Shown piece by piece: positions 8,606-15,410 of a DNA stretch of 64,000 bases; position 1 is the stretch's first letter; each line of letters opens with the position of its first letter. Made by a program: the position numbers and the translations under genes. Location: NCBI GenBank assembly GCA_021639365.1, contig JAJXHK010000002.1, positions 1-64,000 on the forward strand. The letters run 5' to 3'. The notes under the pieces are model-generated. The model ran no database searches, was not told the DNA's origin, and worked only from the letters and a program-made list of their open reading frames with translations. This DNA is from Collinsella aerofaciens (GTDB taxonomy: Bacteria; Actinomycetota; Coriobacteriia; Coriobacteriales; Coriobacteriaceae).

Positions 8606-8634
8606 ATCGTACGTTGAACCACAACAACTGTCAA
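8606..8634 (-). promoter_or_regulatory. Sigma-70-type promoter of rny
   Basis: On the minus strand TTGACA (8629-8634) and TACGAT (8606-8611) are separated by exactly 17 bases. The -35 box is consensus and the -10 box differs from consensus at two positions. Transcription would start near 8599, leaving a leader of about 160 bases. Confidence 0.75.
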
Positions 8635-8681
8635 ATAAATGGCCCCAGCACGGCGGCTAAAACGCGGTGAACGGCAGGGCC
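8632..8681 (-). terminator. Likely terminator of recA-recX
   Basis: Downstream of recX the RNA can fold TGGCCC with GGGCCA as the outer stem, with further pairing inside (8641-8681), followed by ATTTATTTG. The inner stem is imperfect. The rny -35 box begins in the tail, so the two signals are packed together. Confidence 0.5.
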
Positions 8682-8696
8682 ACAAAACGCATACGC

Positions 8697-9389
8697 CTAA
8701 ACCGCACATTCCTCACGTTCGGCATCGAGACGTGCCTTAACGGCATCGACGGCGATGTGATACGAGAAGCCCTTGCCCATCAAAAACCGAACCAGTTTTT
8801 CGAATCCGCGCGTCTCTGGAACACGCCGCTTGGCGAGCAGGGCTGACGCACGCGCCAAATCGTCTTCGACGGCAAAATAATCCTCGGGATAACCGGGAAT
8901 GTCATCGAGCACGACATGACGGCGCTTGAGCTCGGTCTCGATTTTACGCTGTCCCCAACCGCGTCGCTTGCGTTCCTCGATAAAGTACGAGCAAAAGCGG
9001 TTCTCGTCTAAAAAGCGATACTCGGTGGCACGCTCGACGGCGAAATCGATAGCGGCCTGGTGAAAGCCGTAGCGAGCCAGCTTGTCACGGACCTCACCCG
9101 TCGCATGGTCGCGGCGCGATAACATCTCGGTCACCATGGTAAGTGCACATTTACGCTCGATGAGCTGCACCGCCTCACGAAAGTTATCCCAATCACAGGG
9201 AAGATCGGGGCGGTTTTTGACATACAGCCGCGCGACCCGCACGGGGATCCAAATGGACCGCTCAAAACCGCCCTCAAGCTCACAATCGATATGTGCGCAA
9301 GGCTTTTTGGACGCATATCCGCTCGAGAACGAGGTGGCCGCCTTCTTATCGGGAAAGACGACCGTGGCCTCGGTCACCGTATACGACAT
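8697..9389 (-). CDS. recX: Regulatory protein RecX
   Basis: A 230-residue RecX, eleven bases after recA. RecX binds RecA filaments and limits their activity. The three-helix RecX repeats are visible: MLSRRDHATGEVRDKLARYG, then FLDENRFCSYFIEERKRRGWG followed by GQRKIETELKRRHV, and a last helix set near FLMGKGFSYHIAVDAVKARL. The N-terminal 70 residues are extra to the short RecX core but are typical of Gram-positive forms. The start ATG 9389 has a weak ribosome-binding site. It should share the SOS promoter of recA. Confidence 0.93.
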   Translation of the reverse strand: MSYTVTEATVVFPDKKAATSFSSGYASKKPCAHIDCELEGGFERSIWIPVRVARLYVKNRPDLPCDWDNFREAVQLIERKCALTMVTEMLSRRDHATGEVRDKLARYGFHQAAIDFAVERATEYRFLDENRFCSYFIEERKRRGWGQRKIETELKRRHVVLDDIPGYPEDYFAVEDDLARASALLAKRRVPETRGFEKLVRFLMGKGFSYHIAVDAVKARLDAEREECAV

Positions 9390-9400
9390 GAGCGTAACCG

Positions 9401-10549
9401 CTACTCGTCGTCATCATCGAGCATGGCGGAACCATCGATGGCGTAAAGCTCGTCAAACTCCTCAGGCGCAGGCTGATCGGTCAGCTCGACCTCGGACGGA
9501 GCATCGTCATCAAACTCAAGCCCGCAGGCAAGGCGGACCTTATGCTCAATCTCGTCGGCGCAATCGGGGTGTTCGCGCAGGAACGCCTTGGCGGCCTCGC
9601 GACCGTTTCCGAGCTTGTCCTCGCCATAGGCAAACCAGGAGCCCATCTTCTTGCAGATGCCGCACTCGACAGCCATGTCCAGAATCGAGCCCTCCTTAGA
9701 GATGCCCGTACCGTACATGATGTCGAACTCAGCAGAACGGAACGGAGCTGCCACCTTGTTCTTAACGACCTTGGCACGCACGCGGTTACCGATAACCTCA
9801 TCCTTAAGCTTAATGCTGTCGATGCGGCGAATGTCGATACGCACCGAAGAGAAGAACTTAAGGGCGCGGCCGCCCGTCGTGGTCTCGGGGTTGCCGAACA
9901 TGACGCCGATCTTCTCTCGCAGCTGGTTAATGAAGATGCATGTCGTGTTGGACTTGGACAGCGAGCCGGCGAGCTTGCGGAGCGCCTGACTCATCAGGCG
10001 AGCTTGCAAACCGACCGTGGTATCGCCGATCTCTCCCTCGATCTCGGCACGCGGGGTCAGCGCGGCGACGGAGTCGACGACGATGGCATCGATGGCGCCG
10101 GAACGCACGAGCATGTCAACAATCTCGAGCGCCTGCTCACCCGTATCAGGCTGGGAAATCAGCACCTCGTCGATATCCACGCCAATGCGCGCGGCATACG
10201 TGGGATCGAGCGCGTGCTCGGCATCGATAAATGCCACTACGCCACCCATAGCCTGGGCCTCGGCCAGGATCTCGAGCGAAAGCGTCGTCTTACCGGAGGA
10301 CTCAGGACCGTAAATCTCGACGATGCGGCCGCGCGGCACACCACCGATACCCAGAGCGGCATCGAGTGCCAGAGCGCCCGTGGGAATGGCCTCGACCTCA
10401 AGCTCGGGGCCGCCGTCACCATACCTCATGATGGAGCCTTGACCGAACTTCTTCTCGATCTCGGCCTTGGTGGTGGCGATCATCTCTTCGCGCTCTTTAC
10501 CCGTCGTGGGTGCATGAACGGTACGTACGGGACCTGAATTCTTGGCCAT
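9401..10549 (-). CDS. recA: Recombinase RecA
   Basis: A 382-residue RecA: strand exchange, SOS co-protease and uptake of transforming DNA. The Walker A motif is GPESSGKT (residues 81-88); the L2 region has FINQLREKIGVMFGNPETTTGGRALKF. The start ATG 10549 has AGGAGG seven bases upstream; the annotated longer frame begins before the ribosome-binding site. The N-terminus is about 20 residues longer than in E. coli and the C-terminus is strongly acidic (MLDDDDE). Expression is under a LexA-blocked promoter at 10580-10608 and probably also a phased repeat array upstream (10641-10701). Confidence 0.99.
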   Translation of the reverse strand: MAKNSGPVRTVHAPTTGKEREEMIATTKAEIEKKFGQGSIMRYGDGGPELEVEAIPTGALALDAALGIGGVPRGRIVEIYGPESSGKTTLSLEILAEAQAMGGVVAFIDAEHALDPTYAARIGVDIDEVLISQPDTGEQALEIVDMLVRSGAIDAIVVDSVAALTPRAEIEGEIGDTTVGLQARLMSQALRKLAGSLSKSNTTCIFINQLREKIGVMFGNPETTTGGRALKFFSSVRIDIRRIDSIKLKDEVIGNRVRAKVVKNKVAAPFRSAEFDIMYGTGISKEGSILDMAVECGICKKMGSWFAYGEDKLGNGREAAKAFLREHPDCADEIEHKVRLACGLEFDDDAPSEVELTDQPAPEEFDELYAIDGSAMLDDDDE

Positions 10550-10579
10550 GAATAGCCCTCCTCTTAACAACCTGCATCG

Positions 10580-10608
10580 ATAATAAACGAACGGCTGTTC
10601 GTGGTCAA
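10580..10608 (-). promoter_or_regulatory. recA promoter with embedded SOS box
   Basis: On the minus strand TTGACC (10603-10608) and TATTAT (10580-10585) are 17 bases apart. The palindrome CGAACGGCTGTTCG (10588-10601) fills the spacer and has perfect CGAAC/GTTCG arms. This is the same arrangement as the promoter divergent from lexA, so LexA should repress recA. Confidence 0.9.
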
Positions 10609-10640
10609 CCGTTCAGGCCAATCATATGCAGTCGACCTTT

Positions 10641-10701
10641 CCAAAACCCAACCAAACGCCGACCAAACACTGACCAAATGCTTGACCACAAAGGGCCAAA
10701 T
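10641..10701 (-). repeat. Helically phased TTTGG repeats upstream of the recA promoter
   Basis: On the plus strand CCAAA starts at 10641, 10652, 10663, 10674 and 10696, with a CCACA variant at 10686. The first four are exactly 11 bases apart. Read in the direction of recA these are TTTGG or TTTGGT repeats that end 33 bases before the -35 box, a normal place for an activator. TTTGGTCAGTGTTTGGT within the array is nearly the same as a sequence upstream of comEA. Confidence 0.7.
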
Positions 10702-10757
10702 AAGAACAAGAAAGGCAAAAATACACCTATGAACAGCGCAAACGCTAAATTCGTCAG

Positions 10758-10800
10758 GGGTCCCTATCTCCACAATTAAGGGACCCGAAGGCCCCTTAAA
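10758..10800 (-). terminator. cinA-recA intergenic hairpins (two overlapping alternatives)
   Basis: Just after the cinA stop, a ten-pair stem with a TTCG loop can form at 10777-10800 (TTAAGGGGCC-TTCG-GGTCCCTTAA, one G-U). Its 3' strand can instead pair with AGGGACCC downstream (stem 10758-10765 / 10779-10786). The two stems exclude each other. Neither has a good U-run; the first is followed by TTGTGG. It is probably a weak terminator or a processing and stability element between cinA and recA. Confidence 0.5.
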
Positions 10801-10806
10801 ACACGT

Positions 10807-11337
10807 CTATTCCATAGAGTTGAGCACAAGGGCAATGCGTCCCAATGCCTCCGCGACCGCATGGGCACGAACACACGAACGGTCACCCTCATAGTGGCAG
10901 CGCACAGAGTCCACGATCGGCACTTCCCCATCAGCCGCGCGATACGCCCAGCCAATATAGAAAGTGCCAGCCGGATCGTCCTCAGTGCCGCCGCCGGGGC
11001 CGGCATAACCCGTTGCGCTCACTGCAATATCGCTCTGGTACAGCTCCAGCGAACCCGCCGCCATCTCGCGCGCGGTCTGATGCGACACCGCGGTATAGCG
11101 GTCGAGCGTCTCCTGCTCAACACCCAGAACGCGATGCTTGATCTCATCGCAGTAGGTCACCGCACCGCCACGCAGCACCGCCGAGGCGCCCGGGATATCG
11201 GCAATCGTCGAGGCGATCATACCCGCCGTCAGCGACTCAGCCGTCGAAACCGTCACGCCCCGAGTGCTCGCACGCTCGACAATATCGCGCGCCAGCTCTT
11301 CGTTATGTGCGGAAATCTGCTCAAAAGAGTCCGTCAT
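10807..11337 (-). CDS. cinA: CinA C-terminal domain protein (nicotinamide-nucleotide amidase PncC)
   Basis: A 176-residue protein matching only the C-terminal CinA/PncC domain: VSTAESLTAGMIASTIADIPGAS, RGGAVTYCDEIKH and SATGYAGPGGGTEDDPAGTFYI. This domain deamidates nicotinamide mononucleotide. The MoaB-like N-terminal domain of full CinA is absent, which is common. The start ATG 11337 follows the pgsA stop by a dozen bases; a GTG at 11343 is an alternative. In Gram-positive bacteria cinA and recA are neighbours and often co-expressed in competence, but here hairpins and a separate recA promoter lie between them. Confidence 0.92.
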   Translation of the reverse strand: MTDSFEQISAHNEELARDIVERASTRGVTVSTAESLTAGMIASTIADIPGASAVLRGGAVTYCDEIKHRVLGVEQETLDRYTAVSHQTAREMAAGSLELYQSDIAVSATGYAGPGGGTEDDPAGTFYIGWAYRAADGEVPIVDSVRCHYEGDRSCVRAHAVAEALGRIALVLNSME

Positions 11338-11349
11338 ACCCACCAGGAC

Positions 11350-11988
11350 CTAGACCGAAAAGACGATCTTGCGGCAGTTCCAGAAGTATTGGGCGCCCGA
11401 GATAACGGTCAGGACAACGGCAACGGCGTACAGGAAGCGCGACACCGAGTAGATGCCGAGCGTCAGCGCCAGCGGGCCAAGGTGCAAGCCGGCCATCGCA
11501 AAGACGCACAGGTAACCGCAGATGGAGACCATCGTGGTCGCCGTCTTGTACTTGCCAAGCTTATCGGCGGCAACGACCACGCCGGCGGCACTCGCAACCA
11601 TGCGCAGGGCGCTTACCAACAGCTCGCGGAACAAGATGATGAACACGGACCAAACCGTCACGGTGCCAAAGTCCAAGAACAGCAGCAAGGCCGAGAACAC
11701 GAGCAGCTTATCGGCGATGGGGTCCAAGAACTTACCGAAATCGGTAATCTCGTTGCGCGAGCGCGCCAGGTAGCCGTCGACCTTATCGGTGCACGACAGG
11801 ATCACATACAGAATGAAGGCAGCGGCGGCGAGCGGGCCGTCGAAGGTGCTCCAATCTGTACCGGCAACACTCGTGTGAGAAAGCGCCGACACGATCATGA
11901 ACACCGGGATAAAGACGATGCGAACGCACGTCACGATGTTGGCGGGCGTCCAAACACTCGTCAGTTCCTTATTGCTCTCGTTTGCCAC
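11350..11988 (-). CDS. pgsA: CDP-diacylglycerol--glycerol-3-phosphate 3-phosphatidyltransferase
   Basis: A 212-residue membrane enzyme that makes phosphatidylglycerophosphate. The CDP-alcohol phosphotransferase motif is complete: DKVDGYLARSRNEITDFGKF followed by LDPIAD, giving D-x2-D-G-x2-A-R-x8-G-x3-D-x3-D. About five to six transmembrane segments flank it. It starts with GTG at 11988, preceded by AGGAGAG; rimO ends nine bases upstream. It belongs to the rodZ-yajQ-rimO-pgsA-cinA run, an order seen in many Gram-positive genomes. Confidence 0.95.
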   Translation of the reverse strand: MANESNKELTSVWTPANIVTCVRIVFIPVFMIVSALSHTSVAGTDWSTFDGPLAAAAFILYVILSCTDKVDGYLARSRNEITDFGKFLDPIADKLLVFSALLLFLDFGTVTVWSVFIILFRELLVSALRMVASAAGVVVAADKLGKYKTATTMVSICGYLCVFAMAGLHLGPLALTLGIYSVSRFLYAVAVVLTVISGAQYFWNCRKIVFSV

Positions 11989-11997
11989 GACGCTCTC

Positions 11998-13347
11998 CTA
12001 CTCCACAACATGGCCGATAAGCTCATAGCAGAAGCTATCGGTAAACTCGACCGTCAGAATATCGCCCACGGACGCCTCGCTGGCGTCCAAGTGCACCGCG
12101 CCATCGGAATCGGGCGCCTGGAACCAAGCATGGCCGATCAGCTCGGCGCCGTCCTCGGTCTCCTCGATGCCGTCGACGATCACCTGGGCGCGCTCGCCCA
12201 CATGTGCGGCGGTGGCGGCAAAACCGAGCGACTCGGCCAGGTCCATGGCCTCCTGGGCGCGCTCGAGCTTGACCTCCTCATCGACCTGACCCTCCATCTT
12301 AGCGGCCAGGCTGCCCTCCTCCTGCGAGTAGGCAAAGACGCTCGTGTAGTCAAAGCCGACGGTGTCCATAAAGTCGATAAGGTCGCGGAACTCGTCGTCG
12401 GTCTCGGTCGGGAAGCCGACCATGGCCGTGGAACGGATCACGATGCCGGGGATACGCTCACGCAGATCGCGGAACAGGTCCTCGAGCTCCTGGCGCGAAC
12501 CGGAGCGACGCATAGCCTTGAGGATGCGCGCGTCGCAGTGCTGCACGGGGATATCGATATAAGGCAGCACCTCGGGCGTATCGCGAATCGTATCGATAAG
12601 CTCGTCGGTCATGCCCTCGGGCTGCAGATAGAGCACGCGGACCCAGACGTTGTGCGGGCGCACGGACTCGGCGACGGCATGCAGCAGCTGCGCCAGATTG
12701 CGCGGCGAGCCATCGGTGACGTCTTCGTCGGCAAAGTCGGTGCCCCAAATACCCGTGTCCTGTCCGATCAGCACGATCTCGCGCACACCGCCGGCAACCA
12801 GGTCGCGTACCTCGGAGATAATGCTCTCGGCATTGCGCGAGTGATAACGACCGCGGATATACGGGATCATGCAGAAGCTGCAGAAGCGGTTGCAACCATC
12901 GGAAATCTTGACGTAAGCAACGGCGCCCTCGACAGTGCGCTTGACTTGCGGAATATAGGCAGCGATCTCACGCTCGACACCCAGCACGCCATCGATGACC
13001 GCCACGATGCCGTCCTCCTCGTCGGCCTTCACAAAGGCAGCGACCTCGGGCAGCTCGTCAGGCAGGTCGTCGCCATAGCGCGACGGCACACAGCCGCACA
13101 TGACGATGGGACAAGAACGAACGCCGTCCTGAACCTCGTTGGCGAGCTCGAGCGTGGTCTCGATGCTCTCGGACGTTGCGGAGGCGAGGAACGAGCATGT
13201 ATTGACGATGGCGATATCGGCATCCTGTGGGTCGAATGCCTCCTCGTAGCCCGCGGCGGTCAAAAGAGAACGCATGCGGTCGGTGTCAACCTCGTTCTTA
13301 GCGCACCCGAGGGTGATGTAGAGCACGGAGCCCAACGGTGTATCCAT
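11998..13347 (-). CDS. rimO: Ribosomal protein S12 methylthiotransferase RimO
   Basis: A 449-residue radical-SAM enzyme that adds a methylthio group to the conserved aspartate of ribosomal protein S12. The N-terminal domain has TLGCAKNEVDTDRM and NTCSFL; the radical-SAM motif is CNRFCSFC followed by MIPYIRGRYHSR; a TRAM domain ends the protein. TLGCAKN and the SRN ending of the loop separate it from MiaB and MtaB. The nearest ribosome-binding sequence is AGGA about 12 bases before ATG 13347, so initiation may be weak. Neighbours rodZ and pgsA are typical for rimO. Confidence 0.96.
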   Translation of the reverse strand: MDTPLGSVLYITLGCAKNEVDTDRMRSLLTAAGYEEAFDPQDADIAIVNTCSFLASATSESIETTLELANEVQDGVRSCPIVMCGCVPSRYGDDLPDELPEVAAFVKADEEDGIVAVIDGVLGVEREIAAYIPQVKRTVEGAVAYVKISDGCNRFCSFCMIPYIRGRYHSRNAESIISEVRDLVAGGVREIVLIGQDTGIWGTDFADEDVTDGSPRNLAQLLHAVAESVRPHNVWVRVLYLQPEGMTDELIDTIRDTPEVLPYIDIPVQHCDARILKAMRRSGSRQELEDLFRDLRERIPGIVIRSTAMVGFPTETDDEFRDLIDFMDTVGFDYTSVFAYSQEEGSLAAKMEGQVDEEVKLERAQEAMDLAESLGFAATAAHVGERAQVIVDGIEETEDGAELIGHAWFQAPDSDGAVHLDASEASVGDILTVEFTDSFCYELIGHVVE

Positions 13348-13374
13348 GTTGGAGAGCAGTCCTTTCGAATGATA

Positions 13375-13872
13375 TTAGCGGTAGTTGGTGAACTGCAGCG
13401 GCTGGCCGTAGTCCTGGTCGCGCAGGAACTGGATAACGGTCTGCAACGCGTCCTTCGAAGCAGAGGAAACACGCAGCTTCTCGGCCTCGATGGTCACCTT
13501 GACCTTGAGCTTTTGGTCCTTGATGTCCTTATTGATCTTCTTGGCGGTCGCCTGGTCGATACCCTCGACGATATGGCCGAGCACGCGCACGGTGCCGCCC
13601 GATGCCGCCTGCGGAGCATCCCACGAGACAGCCTTGAGGTCGATGCCGCGCTTGATGAGCTTGGAGCTCAGGACATCGATGATCTGCTTGGAGACAAAGT
13701 CGGCCGGGGCGTTGATCGTAAAGAGCTTGTCGCCCTTCGAAAGCTCGATCGTGGCGCCGGAATCCTTCAGGTCATAGCGCTGGGAAATCTCGCGCGTGGT
13801 CTGCTGGAAGGCGTTGTCGACCTCTTGCATGTTGACCTCGGACACGACGTCGAAGCTGGAATCTTTAGCCAT
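13375..13872 (-). CDS. yajQ: YajQ family nucleotide-binding protein
   Basis: A 165-residue YajQ (UPF0234) protein: MAKDSSFDVVSEVNMQEVDN at the N-terminus, ISQRYDLKDSGATIEL, and QLKVKVTIEAEKLRVSSASKD-type C-terminal strands are family hallmarks. The fold is two ferredoxin-like domains. Homologues bind nucleotides, and a Xanthomonas member binds cyclic-di-GMP; the role in Gram-positive bacteria is unclear. ATG 13872 has AAGGAA six to seven bases upstream. It lies between rodZ and rimO in one direction with short gaps, so it is probably in the same transcript. Confidence 0.93.
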   Translation of the reverse strand: MAKDSSFDVVSEVNMQEVDNAFQQTTREISQRYDLKDSGATIELSKGDKLFTINAPADFVSKQIIDVLSSKLIKRGIDLKAVSWDAPQAASGGTVRVLGHIVEGIDQATAKKINKDIKDQKLKVKVTIEAEKLRVSSASKDALQTVIQFLRDQDYGQPLQFTNYR

Positions 13873-13898
13873 GATGTTTCCTTTCGCGTACGAGCGGC

Positions 13899-15410
13899 TT
13901 AGTAGCTATCGTACGAATAGTCGGTAGAATCGGTGGGCGCCTGGCCGTCAGTTGCGGTATCGGCGCCATCCGTGGACTGGGCATCGGTGCCGTCGGTGGT
14001 GTCGGTACCATCGGTGGTGTCGGCACCATCAGAACTTTCACCATTCTCGGAATCAGTCGTCTCCTTCTTGGGAACGGTGATCGTCACGCGCGCCACGCCC
14101 GAGGTCTTGGTATCGTAACGGACCTTTTCGCCGTTCTTGGTAACGGTGACATCGGAAGGCTTAGACGTGGTGATCTCGATCGAGGACTCGGGCGTGTACT
14201 CCTGCTCAAAGGGGCCAGTCGCCTGAGCGCCATAGACCGACTTTCCGTCGACCTTGACCTCAATCCACGCGGTCTTTCCCTTGGCAACGGAGACCTTAAC
14301 CTTTGTGACCTCGTTCTCTTCCTTCTTGGCCGTCGTCTTGGCGGCGTCCGAATCAGTCGACTCATCCGTCGCCTCATCGGTGTCTTCGTCCTCGTCGACC
14401 GTTTCGGTCTTCTTAGAAGACTTCTTGGTCGTCGTCTTGGTAACAGCGGGCGTCTCGGGCGTGGTCTCGGGCGTCGAAGATGCGCAGCCGCGCAGAAGTA
14501 CCACGATGAGCACGATCAGCAGCAACGCCACGGCACCGATACCGGCGTAGACGATACGCGGATCGAGCCCGTTGTTTTGAGGAGCACGGGAACCGCCGCG
14601 TCCACGACTGGAACTGCTGCGGCCGCCTCCCTGAGGCATACGGCCACGATTGCTATCGGAACGGCCGCAATAGCCACCCTGGCCCTGAAGGCTGCGCTGA
14701 CCCGAGCGGGGCGCAAGTTCACCGCGGCCTTGATAGCCACGCTGGCCCGCACGCGGAGCGGAAGAGCGCTGGCCATACGGCTGTGGTTGAGAGCGAAGAC
14801 GCGGCGTCACCTGCGTGGTATCGGCGTCCGCATAGCCGCCGCGAGCACGTCCGGTGGAGATACCACGGTGACCGCGATCGGAATAGCCGCCGTCCCCGTA
14901 GCCGGCACGAGGGTCACGCGCCACGCCGCGGGCAGCGGGAAGTGCACGGTCCTCGGGCATCGGCGTACTGCGGAACCGGTCACGCTGCGAGCGAATCTCC
15001 TCGCCCGAACCCGTCTCGGTAATATAACCGGCCTGCTGAGGACGCTGTCCATAGCGAGTCGAACGACCGCCCTGAACCATCAGGAAGCGCCCGTTATCGA
15101 CAGAGGAACGCGAATTGACGTAGCCGGCGGCGTCCTGGAAACGACCGCCCTGCTGCGACGTCTCGCGTTCGTATGCCATCAGTTCGTCAAAGTAGGCATT
15201 GACGACCTCGCGCGGATTGAGGCCCAAAAAACGAGCATAGCTCGAAATCATGCCCTGCGCATAGCCGCGCGGCGGCATCGAAGCAAAGTTACCGGTCTCG
15301 AAAAACTCGATGATCTGCGGCCTGATTTTGATGGTGTTGGCGACCTGCTGAATGGAAAGGCCCATTCGGCGACGCTGCTCGAGCAGCATGTCACCAAAGC
15401 GTGCAGCCAT
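13899..15410 (-). CDS. rodZ: RodZ-like cell-shape protein (HTH, transmembrane, acidic tail)
   Basis: A 503-residue protein with RodZ architecture. Residues about 5-75 form the RodZ-type helix-turn-helix (LLEQRRRMGLSIQQVANTIK; MPPRGYAQGMISSYARFLGL). Next come about 200 residues rich in Gly, Arg, Ser and Gln, a transmembrane helix near 290-310 (IVYAGIGAVALLLIVLIVVL), a Thr/Lys/Asp/Glu linker, a DUF4115-like beta domain (about 370-460) and a Thr-Asp-Gly repetitive tail. RodZ links the elongation machinery to the cytoskeleton; whether MreB is present is not visible. The disordered basic cytoplasmic linker is unusually long. Its ATG shares a base with the ftsK stop (TGATG). Confidence 0.88.
   Translation of the reverse strand: MAARFGDMLLEQRRRMGLSIQQVANTIKIRPQIIEFFETGNFASMPPRGYAQGMISSYARFLGLNPREVVNAYFDELMAYERETSQQGGRFQDAAGYVNSRSSVDNGRFLMVQGGRSTRYGQRPQQAGYITETGSGEEIRSQRDRFRSTPMPEDRALPAARGVARDPRAGYGDGGYSDRGHRGISTGRARGGYADADTTQVTPRLRSQPQPYGQRSSAPRAGQRGYQGRGELAPRSGQRSLQGQGGYCGRSDSNRGRMPQGGGRSSSSRGRGGSRAPQNNGLDPRIVYAGIGAVALLLIVLIVVLLRGCASSTPETTPETPAVTKTTTKKSSKKTETVDEDEDTDEATDESTDSDAAKTTAKKEENEVTKVKVSVAKGKTAWIEVKVDGKSVYGAQATGPFEQEYTPESSIEITTSKPSDVTVTKNGEKVRYDTKTSGVARVTITVPKKETTDSENGESSDGADTTDGTDTTDGTDAQSTDGADTATDGQAPTDSTDYSYDSY

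Noticed and set aside
10861..13902. A 1013-codon plus-strand open frame through cinA, pgsA, rimO and yajQ
   Set aside because: It is antisense to four well-recognised genes and has no domain; this is a codon-bias shadow. The same holds for the long plus-strand frames over rny (6748-8556), rnj (17991-19847), pnp (21133-23436) and proS (59293-61449).
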